From assembly GCF_023667495.1 (NCBI RefSeq), contig NZ_JAMOZL010000002.1:186001-250000 (forward strand): a DNA stretch of 64,000 nt, written 5' to 3'. Position numbers and translations under genes: made by a program. A model generated the notes under the pieces. That model was not told where the DNA came from. It made no database searches and saw only the letters and a program-made list of their open reading frames with translations. Shown in pieces: positions 16,745 to 26,304 of the stretch; position 1 is the first letter of the stretch, and every line of letters starts with the position of its first letter. This stretch comes from Dyadobacter sp. MSC1_007. GTDB lineage: Bacteria > Bacteroidota > Bacteroidia > Cytophagales > Spirosomataceae.

Positions 16745-17746
16745 ATGAAAGCATTCATTATAGACGGTTACAAACCGAAAAACGGCATGCGTAAGGCAGA
16801 GGTTCCTAACCCGGTTGTCGGAGAAAACGATGTACTGGTCCGGGTCCACGCTGCGGGTGTGAACCTGCTCGACTCTAAAATCAAAACGGGCGATTTCAAA
16901 GCCATGTTACCCTACAAGTTTCCCCTGATCATGGGGCATGACGTGGCGGGCGAAGTAGTTGAAACCGGTTCACGCATGAAGAGGTTCAAAGTTGGTGACG
17001 CTGTATATGCCAGACCGGCTGATTTCCGGATCGGCACATTTGCTGAACTGATCGCCGTTCGAGAGGATGATCTGGCCATTAAACCGAGTTCTCTTTCCAT
17101 GGAAGAAGCCGCTTCGATTCCTTTGGTCGGCCTTACTGTATGGCAGGCATTAGTTGAAAAAGCCAAACTGAAAAGCGGGCAGAAGGTGTTTATCCAGGCG
17201 GGCTCCGGCGGCGTAGGCACATTTGCAATACAACTGGCGAAGCATCTTGGCGCTACGGTCGCAACTACCACCAGTGCGGCGAACATGGAGCTGGTCAAAA
17301 GCCTGGGCGCCGATGTGGTGATTGACTATCGTAAAGAAGATTTTGAAACGATCCTGAAAGATTACGACGTGGTTTTGAACAGCCAGGACGCGACCACCCT
17401 CGAAAAATCATTGCGCATATTGAAGCCAGGCGGAAAGCTCATTTCAATATCCGGCCCGCCCGATACTGAATTCGCCAAAGAAATCGGACTGAATGCGATC
17501 CTTAAAATAGTCATGTTCTTTTTAAGCTTTACAACCAAATGGCAAGCAAAACGGCTCGGCGTCGACTATTCTTTCCTTTTTATGAGGGCCCAAGGAAGTC
17601 AGCTAGGCAAGATCACGGAATTGATCAATGCAGGAATCATACGTCCGGTGATGGATAAAATTTTTCCGTTCGATGAGGCTAATGAGGCGCTGGCTTATGT
17701 GGAAAGTGGTCGGGCGAAGGGTAAGGTGGTCATCAAAGTAGTCTAG
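16745..17746 (+). CDS. Zinc-independent MDR-family NADP oxidoreductase (quinone reductase-like)
   Basis: 333-residue medium-chain dehydrogenase/reductase. It has an N-terminal GroES-like domain (MGHDVAGEVVETG, GDAVYARPADF) and a Rossmann domain with GSGGVGTFAIQLAKHLGA (~residue 153 onward). The zinc ligands of alcohol dehydrogenases are missing, which places it with quinone oxidoreductase/RTN4IP1-like reductases. It probably reduces quinones or enones with NADPH in the cytoplasm. It is paired with the upstream SDR gene (28-bp gap, similar A-rich leader), so both may respond to the same electrophile or redox signal. Confidence 0.9.
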   Translation: MKAFIIDGYKPKNGMRKAEVPNPVVGENDVLVRVHAAGVNLLDSKIKTGDFKAMLPYKFPLIMGHDVAGEVVETGSRMKRFKVGDAVYARPADFRIGTFAELIAVREDDLAIKPSSLSMEEAASIPLVGLTVWQALVEKAKLKSGQKVFIQAGSGGVGTFAIQLAKHLGATVATTTSAANMELVKSLGADVVIDYRKEDFETILKDYDVVLNSQDATTLEKSLRILKPGGKLISISGPPDTEFAKEIGLNAILKIVMFFLSFTTKWQAKRLGVDYSFLFMRAQGSQLGKITELINAGIIRPVMDKIFPFDEANEALAYVESGRAKGKVVIKVV

Positions 17747-17807
17747 GGCTACTTCGGAGTTGACCATCCACGATTCCAAAAAGTAGAAACAGATCGGTAC
17801 AGCCTTT

Positions 17808-17824
17808 GTAACAATCACAGTTAC
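17808..17824. promoter_or_regulatory. Inverted repeat GTAAC-N7-GTTAC before the ECF sigma gene
   Basis: Perfect 5-bp arms, 37 bp before the sigma factor start. GTAAC resembles an ECF -35 core, so this may be the promoter region of the sigma gene or a short operator. The assignment is weak. Confidence 0.3.
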
Positions 17825-17861
17825 ACCAATTATCCCGAGCGCTGTTGCAGCATTTCTACGC

Positions 17862-18440
17862 ATGTCGTACCGATCCGCATTGAACGATGAAAAAGAGCTA
17901 TTGCGACAGGTGGCCGACGGCGATGAGCGAGCTTTCACCAGGTTATTCGACCATTATCACCAGCGGCTGGGTATTCACATTTACCGCATTACCCGCTCGG
18001 AAGAAATCGCCGAAGAGCTGGTACACGACGTTTTCCTGAAATTATGGCTGAACCGGGAGCTGCTCTCCGGCATCGATAACTTTGCCGTCTATCTTTTTGT
18101 TGTTTCCAAAAATGCGGCCCTCAATGCATTGAAAAAGATCGCATCCGAAAAGCTGAAATTCACCGGTCTGGACGACGTTGCGGAAAGCCCCGCCGAGCAG
18201 CCGGACGATTACAGATATGTCCTCATCGACGAGGCCATTGACCAGCTGCCTCCCCAGCAGCGACAGGTGTACATGCTCAGTCGGCATCAGCGGCTATCAT
18301 ACTATGAGATTGCGTTTCAAATGGGCATTTCCCGCGAAACGGTCAAAAAGTACCTGCAGATTGCAACGGCCTCTATTGTTTCTTACATTGGGAAGAGTGT
18401 TAAAATGAGCCCTTTGCTGGTTGTGAAATTATTTTTTTAA
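17862..18440 (+). CDS. ECF RNA polymerase sigma factor (FecI-like)
   Basis: 192-residue sigma-70 family factor of the Bacteroidota ECF expansion group. Region 2 covers about residues 20-90 (AFTRLFDHYHQRL, EEIAEELVHDVFLKLW). Region 4 covers about 125-180 (IDQLPPQQRQVYMLSRHQ, SYYEIAFQMGISRETVKKYL), the latter being its HTH. It directs RNA polymerase to target promoters when released by its FecR partner. The partner gene follows 70 bp downstream, then an STN-type SusC and SusD, the standard order of a TonB-dependent cell-surface signalling locus. Confidence 0.93.
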   Translation: MSYRSALNDEKELLRQVADGDERAFTRLFDHYHQRLGIHIYRITRSEEIAEELVHDVFLKLWLNRELLSGIDNFAVYLFVVSKNAALNALKKIASEKLKFTGLDDVAESPAEQPDDYRYVLIDEAIDQLPPQQRQVYMLSRHQRLSYYEIAFQMGISRETVKKYLQIATASIVSYIGKSVKMSPLLVVKLFF

Positions 18441-18510
18441 AAATTACCCCGCTGAGTAGCCCCTTTCCGCCAGCAGTTATTGTCCTACGGATAAAAACAG
18501 CTTTCAGGTC

Positions 18511-19689
18511 ATGCACGGAGATCAGGACAATCGGATTCAATATCTTTTCAACCGCTATTACGCAGGCATTGCAACGCCGGCGGAAGAGGAGGAATTTATG
18601 GCCGTTATCCGTTCCGGAGCGCATGATGCAGAAGTCGAAAAGCTGATGAAGGTGCATTGGCTGGAATCCGGTGAGGATATTCATTTATTTGATCAAACGA
18701 AAAGTAAAAACATCCTTACGTCGATCCTGTCGTCACCTAAGTATAAGCCAGCTGGACAAGTGCGGCCCCTTTGGCTACGGTATGCAGCGGCAGCAGCGAT
18801 ATTGCTGGTTGTGGCAGGCCTGTGGACCGAATGGAACAGAAGTGGCAAAGAACCAGCAGTTGTTGAAGCTTCTGAAAAAGGTGTAGATATGCAACCCGGC
18901 GGCGATAAAGCCCTGCTTACCCTTTCCGACGGTGCGGCCATCGAGCTTGACAAAGTGAAGAGCGGCCTCGTTGCACGGCAGGGCGATACCGAAATCCGAA
19001 AAAGAGAAGATGGAATGCTGGTCTATGATAACCGGGCACCGTCCAATGCAAAAGCTTCCGGCTTCAACAAAGTTTCGACACCTCGCGGCGGCCAGTACAA
19101 AGTACTCTTACCCGATGGAAGCAAAGTCTGGCTGAATGCATCGTCATCTATTCGTTTTCCATCCGTTTTTCCGGGTTCGGAGCGTTCGGTGGAAATAACG
19201 GGCGAGGCATATTTTGAGGTAACCAAAGATCAGAACAGGCCTTTTACAGTGCGTTTTAACGGTTCAGCGGTGCAGGTGCTGGGCACGAGTTTCAATATTA
19301 TGGCTTATCCCGAAGAAGGTGCATCGCGGACAACGCTGGTGGAAGGGGAGGTATCGATTCGGAATGAAAGCCAGCAAGCAAGATTGCGGCCCGGTCAGCA
19401 GGCAGCGGTGTTGCCCGGCGGGCGGATTCAGACAACATTTAAACCGATCGAGGAAGCAGTGGCTTGGAAAGATGGCATGTTTTATTTCAAGAATGCAGGC
19501 GTGCAGGACGTAATGCGGCAGCTTTCCCGCTGGTACGACGTCGAGGTCAGTTACCGGGGGCAGGTTCCTGTAAAGCAGTTTACCGGCCAGGTATCGCGGG
19601 ACGTGAACCTGTCCGAAATCATCGGAATGCTTCGCTATGCGGGTGTCAATTGTAGCCTGCGGGATGGCATTATCGTAGTAGAGCCTTAA
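18511..19689 (+). CDS. FecR-family anti-sigma factor
   Basis: 392-residue inner-membrane anti-sigma protein. The N-terminal cytoplasmic segment (residues 1-86) would hold the sigma factor. One transmembrane helix (~88-105, YAAAAAILLVVAGLW) leads to the periplasmic FecR domain (STPRGGQYKVLLPDGSKVWLNA, ITGEAYFEVTKD) and a C-terminal DUF4974 domain (AWKDGMFYFKNAGVQDVMRQLSRWYDVEV). The periplasmic part contacts the STN domain of the partner SusC to relay substrate binding across the envelope. It lies between the sigma and susC genes, with a hairpin in the 182-bp gap to susC. Confidence 0.93.
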   Translation: MHGDQDNRIQYLFNRYYAGIATPAEEEEFMAVIRSGAHDAEVEKLMKVHWLESGEDIHLFDQTKSKNILTSILSSPKYKPAGQVRPLWLRYAAAAAILLVVAGLWTEWNRSGKEPAVVEASEKGVDMQPGGDKALLTLSDGAAIELDKVKSGLVARQGDTEIRKREDGMLVYDNRAPSNAKASGFNKVSTPRGGQYKVLLPDGSKVWLNASSSIRFPSVFPGSERSVEITGEAYFEVTKDQNRPFTVRFNGSAVQVLGTSFNIMAYPEEGASRTTLVEGEVSIRNESQQARLRPGQQAAVLPGGRIQTTFKPIEEAVAWKDGMFYFKNAGVQDVMRQLSRWYDVEVSYRGQVPVKQFTGQVSRDVNLSEIIGMLRYAGVNCSLRDGIIVVEP

Positions 19690-19779
19690 ATCGCGTATAC
19701 ATTATAACGTTCAACTTAAATCCTTCTCAGCATGATTTCAGCATTACACATTCCACCCTGAGATGTTGAGCCAAACAAA

Positions 19780-19807
19780 AAGGGAAAATGCGCTAACATT
19801 TCCCCTT
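19780..19807. terminator. Hairpin between fecR and susC genes
   Basis: Arms AAGGGAAAATG (19780-19790) and CATTTCCCCTT (19797-19807) with one mismatch and a 6-nt loop. The T-run follows on the minus strand only, so on the plus strand it could be a weak terminator or attenuator separating the regulatory genes from the highly expressed susCD pair. Confidence 0.45.
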
Positions 19808-19871
19808 GTAGTCCAGGCACAACCGAGCTTCTCTGAAAAGTCCATTTGCAATCCTAAACTTTGACAAAGTT

Positions 19872-22800
19872 ATGAAAATTAACCCTTTTCCTCGCGGTAA
19901 CGCGGGTGAACGGGCGCATTTTGCCGCCCAAATACTGATAACTATGACCCGGATCGTGCTTTTGCTCATCATAACCCTCTCCCATGTGGCCGCAGACGGG
20001 TTTAGTCAAAAGATTTCCTTTCATGCCAAAAAGGTGCCCATTCAATCGGTCATCCGGACAATTGAAAAGCAAACCGGCTATCTTTTTCTGTATGACGAGC
20101 TGGATCTGCCTGAGTCCCGTGTTGTGTCGGTGAAGGTCAAAAACGCTTCAATCGATCAGGTGCTTCAAACCGTTTTTAAGGATATGCCCCTGTCATACAA
20201 GATATTCCAGCGTAATATCGTCTTGAAAAAGGTCACCAAAAACGCACCGCACGATCAAACCATCCCTGCGCGGATACCCGATTCCCAGCCCGGAATTCTG
20301 CTCAACCAACGCAGCATTGAACTATTCCCTCTCAGTACCGAACGCATTGTGAGAGGGAAGGTTACGGATGAAAACGGCAACCCATTTCCGGGCGTCAGCA
20401 TTGTCGTGAGGAACTCGCAGACAGGCACTGCTACCGATGCTAATGGCGAATTCCGGCTCAGCGTTCCCGACGCATTGACCTCACAGGAACTTGTCATTGT
20501 CGCGAGTTTTGTGGGGTATAAAAATCAGGAAATCGTAGTTGGCAACAAGCAAGAATTGAACTTCGGAATGACCGTCGACACCAAAGCGCTGAATGACGTG
20601 GTGGTCGTGGGTTACGGTACTCAGAACAAAAGCAGCATTACCGGGTCGGTAGCATCGCTTCCGATGAAGAATGTCGCAAATCAGCCGTTGACAAGCCTGG
20701 ACCAGGCCATGGGCGGCCAGATAGCCGGCGTGAATGTAGCGCAAACCAAAGGTGCCCCGGGAGGAGGAGTGTCCGTGCGTGTGAGGGGAACCGGGTCAAT
20801 AGGAGCGGGAAACGAGCCGCTTTATGTGATCGACGGCTTCCCGGTGTCAGCAGATTTCAGCAGCACATTTAATCCGCTTTCGTCTATCAACCCCAACGAC
20901 ATCGAATCCATTGAGATTTTGAAAGACGCTTCCGCAGCCGCTATTTACGGTTCACGTGGAAGTAACGGCGTGGTGTTGGTCACAACCAAACACGGAAAAG
21001 CAGGTAAATCGACTGTCCAGCTGGACACCTACTATGGTTTTCAGCAGGTGGCCAACAAGATCGATATGTTGAATGCACGGGAATATGCCGTGTTCAATAC
21101 CGAAGCCCGAAACAACGCGTGGATGGACAAGGGAGGTAAAGCCAGCGATCCAAATAGTGTACGCCCGGCTGCTTTGCAAATTCCGGAAATGTTTATGAAT
21201 CCTGAAAAGCTGGGTAAAGGCACAGACTGGCAGGACGAAGTTTTCCGGACGGCGCCCATCCAAAACCACCAGCTGTCGGTTTCAGGCGGCAACGATAAAA
21301 CGACGTTTTTTATGTCTGGTGCCTATTTCAAACAGGATGGTATCGTCATGAACACCGGTTTCGAGCGCTATTCAGCGCGGGTGAACCTGGACCATCATGT
21401 GTCTAAAAATGTGAGCGTCGGCATGAATTTGTCCCCTTCTTTTGCATCCAACAGGCTGTTACCCGTTGAGGACCAGGTGTTTTCAGGTGGGATATTGGGA
21501 TCGGCGCTTTCTATGCCGCCCACCGTGCCGGTTTACAATCCGGATGGATCTTTTACGACATTGCTGGGGCCATCACCTTATAATATCGGGGTGATCGATA
21601 ACCCGGTGGCCATTGCGAGTAAAATAAAGGACAAAAGGACAGTTTTCCGGACATTGGGCAATGTGTATGCAGAGATCGGTATCGTGGACGGGCTCAAACT
21701 GCGAACCTCGTTTGGCCTGGATTATTCCGATGGTCGCCAGAACACTTTTTATCCGTCCGATCTCGGCTGGAATGGTGTTCCAGCGCCGGTACAAGCCCGG
21801 GCGTCGGCCAACACTGGACGCGACCTGAACTGGCTGAATGAGAATATTTTGACTTACAAAAAAACATTCAACGGCAAGCACGAGTTTGATGTGCTCGCGG
21901 GATTCACATCTCAAAAAGCCAGGTATGAAGCTATGTCACTAAACGCGACCAATTTCCCAACCGATCTCGTGCCTACCCTCAATGCAGGCCAGGTGACGAG
22001 TGGAGGCACAGGTGTATCTGAATGGTCGCTGTTGTCCCTGCTCGCGAGGGTAAACTATACATTTTCAGGGAAATACCTGTTTTCCGCAACCATGCGCCGC
22101 GACGGTTCTTCCCGCTTTGGAGCGCGCAACAAATGGGGTACATTCCCGTCGGCCTCAGTGGGTTGGTACGTTTCAGAAGAGAATTTCATGAAAGCACAGA
22201 ACGTGGTGGCCGATCTGAAACTGCGGGCGAGCTACGGACTGGCGGGGAACAACACGATTGGAAACTACAACCATATCGGTCTGCTGTCCAACCGGCGGTA
22301 CAGTTACGGAGCGGCTACCGGCTCGCTGGCCTATGGGCTCTATCCAAGCTCGATCAGCAACGAGCAACTCGGCTGGGAAGTTATGCACCAGTTCGATATC
22401 GGTATCGACTTTGCCGTGCTTCGTAACAGGCTGAACTTTACCATTGATTTTTATAACAAAAATACCACTGATTTGCTGCTCAATGTGCCTGTACCAGCCT
22501 CCACCGGCTATGAAACGGCACTTCAGAACATCGGCAAGCTTAATAACCGGGGCTGGGAATTTAGTGTTAATTCCAAAAACCTGACGGGCACATTCAAGTG
22601 GTCGACGGCATTCAATATTTCTTTTAACAAGAATAAAGTCGTGAAGCTCGGGCCTTCCGGCAATGCGATCATTTCCAAAAGCCCTTCTTTCAGCCCCAAT
22701 ACACACATTACCCGTATCGGATCGCCGATCGGAAGTTTCTGGGGATATGAAGCGATCGGTGTTTACCAGTCGCAAGAAGATGTCAACAACAGCCCGGCTG

Positions 22801-23411
22801 TCAAAGGAAGCTCCGGATCGAGGCCTGGTGATCTGAAATTCAGGGATATCGACGGTGACGGCGTCATTACACCCACCGACGTAACGGTTATCGGGGATAA
22901 TAGCCCTGATTTCTTCTATGGCATCACCAATAATTTCTCTTACGGAAGGCTCAGCCTCAGTATTCTCGCCGACGGCGTCCAGGGCATTCAGCTTCTGAAT
23001 GGATCGCGGAGGAATATCGGGCTGGTGAACGGCAGTTACAGCCGCAAAGACGTGCTGGGCAGGTGGCAGTCGCCGGAACAACCGGGTGACGGCCGCACGC
23101 CGCGTGCCAACGTGGTCGCAACGGGTGGTAATGTAAGTTACGTGTCCAGCCTGCTGGTAGAGAATGCATCGTTTTTCAGGATCAGAAATATTAATCTCAG
23201 ATACAACCTGCCCGAGAAGCTATCCAAGGCTGTTTATCTGCAAAATGCGAGTGTCAATCTTTCGGTCCAGAATGCATTCGCATTTACCCCATACCGCGGC
23301 TATAACCCAGAGCAGAGCCTGAATGGCAGCAGCGCGCTGACGCCCGGCGTGGACTTTAACGGCTACCCGCTCGCCCGCACTTTTACCCTTGGACTCAACC
23401 TGACCTTGTAA
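19872..23411 (+). CDS. SusC/RagA-family TonB-linked outer membrane protein with STN domain
   Basis: 1179-residue outer membrane transporter. After a signal region (MTRIVLLLIITLSHVAADGFSQ from residue ~25) comes an STN signalling domain (~50-120, VPIQSVIRTIEKQTGYLFLYD). A carboxypeptidase-D-like regulatory domain follows (~158-245, VRGKVTDENGNPFPGVSIVV), then the plug with VVVGYGTQNKSSITGSV and the 22-strand barrel ending in FTLGLNLTL. The STN domain marks it as the receptor that signals to the adjacent FecR and sigma factor. It works with the SusD lipoprotein 13 bp downstream. The substrate is unknown; the peptidase and dehydrogenase downstream hint at a peptide- or sugar-containing nutrient. 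Confidence 0.94.
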   Translation: MKINPFPRGNAGERAHFAAQILITMTRIVLLLIITLSHVAADGFSQKISFHAKKVPIQSVIRTIEKQTGYLFLYDELDLPESRVVSVKVKNASIDQVLQTVFKDMPLSYKIFQRNIVLKKVTKNAPHDQTIPARIPDSQPGILLNQRSIELFPLSTERIVRGKVTDENGNPFPGVSIVVRNSQTGTATDANGEFRLSVPDALTSQELVIVASFVGYKNQEIVVGNKQELNFGMTVDTKALNDVVVVGYGTQNKSSITGSVASLPMKNVANQPLTSLDQAMGGQIAGVNVAQTKGAPGGGVSVRVRGTGSIGAGNEPLYVIDGFPVSADFSSTFNPLSSINPNDIESIEILKDASAAAIYGSRGSNGVVLVTTKHGKAGKSTVQLDTYYGFQQVANKIDMLNAREYAVFNTEARNNAWMDKGGKASDPNSVRPAALQIPEMFMNPEKLGKGTDWQDEVFRTAPIQNHQLSVSGGNDKTTFFMSGAYFKQDGIVMNTGFERYSARVNLDHHVSKNVSVGMNLSPSFASNRLLPVEDQVFSGGILGSALSMPPTVPVYNPDGSFTTLLGPSPYNIGVIDNPVAIASKIKDKRTVFRTLGNVYAEIGIVDGLKLRTSFGLDYSDGRQNTFYPSDLGWNGVPAPVQARASANTGRDLNWLNENILTYKKTFNGKHEFDVLAGFTSQKARYEAMSLNATNFPTDLVPTLNAGQVTSGGTGVSEWSLLSLLARVNYTFSGKYLFSATMRRDGSSRFGARNKWGTFPSASVGWYVSEENFMKAQNVVADLKLRASYGLAGNNTIGNYNHIGLLSNRRYSYGAATGSLAYGLYPSSISNEQLGWEVMHQFDIGIDFAVLRNRLNFTIDFYNKNTTDLLLNVPVPASTGYETALQNIGKLNNRGWEFSVNSKNLTGTFKWSTAFNISFNKNKVVKLGPSGNAIISKSPSFSPNTHITRIGSPIGSFWGYEAIGVYQSQEDVNNSPAVKGSSGSRPGDLKFRDIDGDGVITPTDVTVIGDNSPDFFYGITNNFSYGRLSLSILADGVQGIQLLNGSRRNIGLVNGSYSRKDVLGRWQSPEQPGDGRTPRANVVATGGNVSYVSSLLVENASFFRIRNINLRYNLPEKLSKAVYLQNASVNLSVQNAFAFTPYRGYNPEQSLNGSSALTPGVDFNGYPLARTFTLGLNLTL

Positions 23412-23424
23412 CCCGACCTGAACC

Positions 23425-24864
23425 ATGAAATTACATACATTTATACTCGGCTCATTTTGCCTGCTCGCTTCCGGCTGTTCCGATTTCCTCGACCGGGCGC
23501 CTATCGATGCCACCAACGTGAAGAATTTTTACCGCAATGCATCCGATATGCAGGCCGCACTTACGGCAGCTTACGGAATGCTTACTAACAACGGCGAATA
23601 TGGCTATGCCTATTACAATGTCGCCGAAGTGCGCTCCGACAATACCATGAACTGGGAGGGGGGCGGCAACCTGCCCGACGCGGAACTCGACCAGTTCAAG
23701 ATGTCGTCGACAAACGAGATCATCCGGGTGATGTGGGTCGATACTTACCGCGGTATCCTGGCTTGCAATACCGTTCTGGACCATATTGGCGCCGCTGAAA
23801 TGGACGATGCGCTTCGCCAGCGGTTCATTGGAGAAGCGCGTTTTTTGCGTGCACTGCAATATTTCAACCTGGTGAGGACATTTGGCGATGTGCCGCTGGT
23901 ATTATCCGAGACAAAATCGGTGGACGAAGGTTACAGTCATGCCCGGGTGCCAAGTGCGGAGATATATGCGCAGATTATTGCAGACCTGACCGAGGCCGAA
24001 CAAAAACTGCCTGTTTCTTACACTGGTAACGACATCGGTCGCGCTACCCGTGGAGCGGCCAAAGCATTGCTCGGCAAAGTTTATCTTACCATCAAGGACT
24101 TTACGAAGGCCAAAGACAAATTGCAGGAAGTGATCGGGCAGGGGACATACAGGTTGCTCGACGATTATGCGGCGCTCTGGCCGGTCGCGAATGCCAATAA
24201 CCAGGAATCTATTTTTGAAGTACAATTTAAAAAAGGCGGAACGGGGACCGGAAGCAGCTTTTACAGCAATTTTGCACCCCGCAACTCGGGAAGTTCGGTG
24301 ATTAAAGTTGGATTTGCAGGAGGTCGTAACAATCCTACCACCGACATGATCGCTGCCTATGAAAAAGGGGACATTCGCAAAGGTCTCTCACTTTCAGAAG
24401 GCTACACCGATAATGTCACCGGCAAATATGTCGCCGATCCGTACACGCTTAAATACCAGGATACGCCCTTCACGGACGGGGATGCCGATAATAACTGGAT
24501 GGTATTGCGGTATGCCGATGTGCTGCTGATGTACGCCGAGGCCGTTAATGAAGCAACCGGCCCGTCGACGGAGGCCTACGACGCCATTAACGCTGTGCGG
24601 AAACGGGCGAAACTTGCCCCGTTGCCAGCTGGTTTGTCAAAAGCTGCATTTGCATTGGCAGTAGAACACGAGCGGCAGGTAGAACTGGCTTTCGAAGGCC
24701 ATCGCTGGTTCGACCTCGTACGCACCGGCCGCGCAGTGACGGTGATGAACCAGCATTTCAAATCGACGGTCGTGCAGGATTTCAATGCGGTTTTCCCAAT
24801 CCCACAAACCCAGATCGATATCAATCCGGCAGGGATCAAGCAAAACCCGGGTTATAATTTTTAG
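23425..24864 (+). CDS. RagB/SusD-family nutrient-binding lipoprotein
   Basis: 479-residue surface lipoprotein with a lipobox ending LLASGC (Cys18), then the SusD-typical DFLDRAPIDATNVKNFYRN start. TPR-like helices appear in RFLRALQYFNLVRTFGDVPLV and RGAAKALLGKVYLTIKDFTKAKDKL. The family C-terminus is seen in HERQVELAFEGHRWFDLVRTGRAV and FPIPQTQIDINP. SusD proteins cap the SusC channel and capture the ligand. It lies 13 bp after the STN-type SusC gene and is followed by an array of inverted repeats that may end the transcript. Confidence 0.94.
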   Translation: MKLHTFILGSFCLLASGCSDFLDRAPIDATNVKNFYRNASDMQAALTAAYGMLTNNGEYGYAYYNVAEVRSDNTMNWEGGGNLPDAELDQFKMSSTNEIIRVMWVDTYRGILACNTVLDHIGAAEMDDALRQRFIGEARFLRALQYFNLVRTFGDVPLVLSETKSVDEGYSHARVPSAEIYAQIIADLTEAEQKLPVSYTGNDIGRATRGAAKALLGKVYLTIKDFTKAKDKLQEVIGQGTYRLLDDYAALWPVANANNQESIFEVQFKKGGTGTGSSFYSNFAPRNSGSSVIKVGFAGGRNNPTTDMIAAYEKGDIRKGLSLSEGYTDNVTGKYVADPYTLKYQDTPFTDGDADNNWMVLRYADVLLMYAEAVNEATGPSTEAYDAINAVRKRAKLAPLPAGLSKAAFALAVEHERQVELAFEGHRWFDLVRTGRAVTVMNQHFKSTVVQDFNAVFPIPQTQIDINPAGIKQNPGYNF

Positions 24865-24871
24865 AATGCAT

Positions 24872-25006
24872 TGTCATCCTGAGCGCACCGTCAATGTCAT
24901 CCTGAGCGCAGTCGAAGGATAGTAGCGGTACCGCATGCCCTTCGACTTCGCTCAGGGTGACAAAGCGCTTTGCTCAGGGTAACACACGGCTTCGCTCAGT
25001 TGACAT
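24872..25006. repeat. TGTCATCCTGAGCG-type interspersed inverted repeat array
   Basis: Two direct copies of TGTCATCCTGAGCGCA (24872 and 24895 onward, the second extending into GTCGAAGG) are followed by an inverted copy CCTTCGACTTCGCTCAGGG-TGACA (24938-24961). Two partial inverted copies, TTTGCTCAGGGTAACA and CTTCGCTCAGTTGACA, follow to 25006. This sequence family is a well-known interspersed repeat in many bacterial genomes, including Bacteroidota. It can fold into a long hairpin and probably ends the susCD transcript before the peptidase gene. Confidence 0.85.
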
Positions 25007-25050
25007 AACCTAAAAATCTCTATTTCGATCCCCTTAACCAACCTTTAAAT

Positions 25051-26295
25051 ATGAAATTGAAAACATTCTTACCAATCCTTTTCACCACGTTTCTCCTGGT
25101 TTTTAATAGCTATGCCTCGGATATTGGCATCGGAACAGCGGGCAATGCGGCGGATAGCGTCGTGGCCCCGAAGGTTTTTATTAATACCGGTTTCGAGAAT
25201 GCCTCGCCGATGAACTGGGAAATAGATTCGGCTGGCCGGGTGATTGGCAGCCTGGTTTATGACCACGAACGGTTTTCGAGAAACCGCGCTGTGAACCACT
25301 TTCATTTTCGCGTGGAGGCCGCCCCGGGCACGGAAGTGACTATTATCCTGAAAAATTTCGACAATATCTGGAACAACACACCAGCAAGTTCTATCTCAAA
25401 GCGCACACCTTTCGTGGTGTCGTTTGACGATAAAACGTGGGAGTCGCGTCCGGCGGAGTTGCTGCCAGGTAACTTTTTGCAGATCAAGCTTAGAATGGAG
25501 TCTCCCAGTGCCTATATCGCCAGTTTGGAGCCATACCGGATCAGCGACCTCGATAAGTTTTTGGATAAAATCAAAAAGAACAAGCTGGTCAACATTACGA
25601 CCATTGGCACAACTTCCGAAGGGCGTTCACTTGAAATCATCCGGATAGGCAACGAAAATGCACCTAAACGCTTGTTTCTGCGCGCACGGGCACATGCGTT
25701 CGAATCGGGCGGAAACTGGACGGTACAAGGTCTGGTGCAAAAGCTGATCAGTAACGATGAGGACTCCAGACGTTACCTGAAAAGGTACTGTGTTTATATT
25801 CTTCCGATGGCTAATAAAGATGGTGTGGCAAGAGGGAAAACGCGGTTCAATGCGAATGGATATGATCTGAACCGGAAATGGGACAAACCGGCCGACCAGA
25901 TCATCGCACCTGAAAACCATTATCTTGAAAAATGGCTGGAAAAAATGGTCAAAGCCAACAAAAGGCCTGATCTAGGCCTCGACCTGCACAACGATCCGGG
26001 AGGTTACCTGCACGTGAGCCGGCCCGACGGCGATATTACGGCCTATCTCGCCAATATGCAGAAACTCGAAATGCTTCTCCGGAAATATACCTGGTTCACA
26101 GAGGGCTCCACCAAACCAGGCTTCAGAAACCCCGGCACGCTCGGCGAAGGGTTCATGGAAAGATTTGGTGTGCAGGCTGCTGTGTATGAGCTGAATTATG
26201 AATGGATAGAAGGCCTTAAAAAAGCCCCGCTCGCCGCCGACTGGCTCTTGTTGGGTAGCAAACTGCCGGAGGTTTTCTATCATTATTTCGAATAA
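25051..26295 (+). CDS. M14-family zinc carboxypeptidase, exported
   Basis: 414-residue exported peptidase. The signal peptide ends around NSYA|SD. An N-terminal beta domain (~residues 45-165, VNHFHFRVEAAPGTEVTIIL) resembles that of cytosolic carboxypeptidase-like M14 enzymes. The catalytic domain has zinc-ligand candidates H215 and E218 (RAHAFESGG), H313 (DLHND) and a likely catalytic E380 in VYELNYEW. NGYDLNRKWDKP contains the substrate-binding Asn-Arg of the family. It should trim C-terminal residues or amide-linked groups from peptides, possibly cell-wall peptides. It follows the susCD pair after a repeat array and precedes the dehydrogenase gene by 9 bp. Confidence 0.85.
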   Translation: MKLKTFLPILFTTFLLVFNSYASDIGIGTAGNAADSVVAPKVFINTGFENASPMNWEIDSAGRVIGSLVYDHERFSRNRAVNHFHFRVEAAPGTEVTIILKNFDNIWNNTPASSISKRTPFVVSFDDKTWESRPAELLPGNFLQIKLRMESPSAYIASLEPYRISDLDKFLDKIKKNKLVNITTIGTTSEGRSLEIIRIGNENAPKRLFLRARAHAFESGGNWTVQGLVQKLISNDEDSRRYLKRYCVYILPMANKDGVARGKTRFNANGYDLNRKWDKPADQIIAPENHYLEKWLEKMVKANKRPDLGLDLHNDPGGYLHVSRPDGDITAYLANMQKLEMLLRKYTWFTEGSTKPGFRNPGTLGEGFMERFGVQAAVYELNYEWIEGLKKAPLAADWLLLGSKLPEVFYHYFE

Positions 26296-26304
26296 TCCGC
26301 ACCT

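Noticed and set aside
18400..18684. Minus-strand frame across the sigma/anti-sigma junction
   Set aside because: Antisense to two well-supported genes and no family similarity.
22173..23081. 302-residue minus-strand open frame inside the susC gene
   Set aside because: It is antisense to a strongly supported susC gene, has no domain or signal and follows the codon pattern of the opposite strand.
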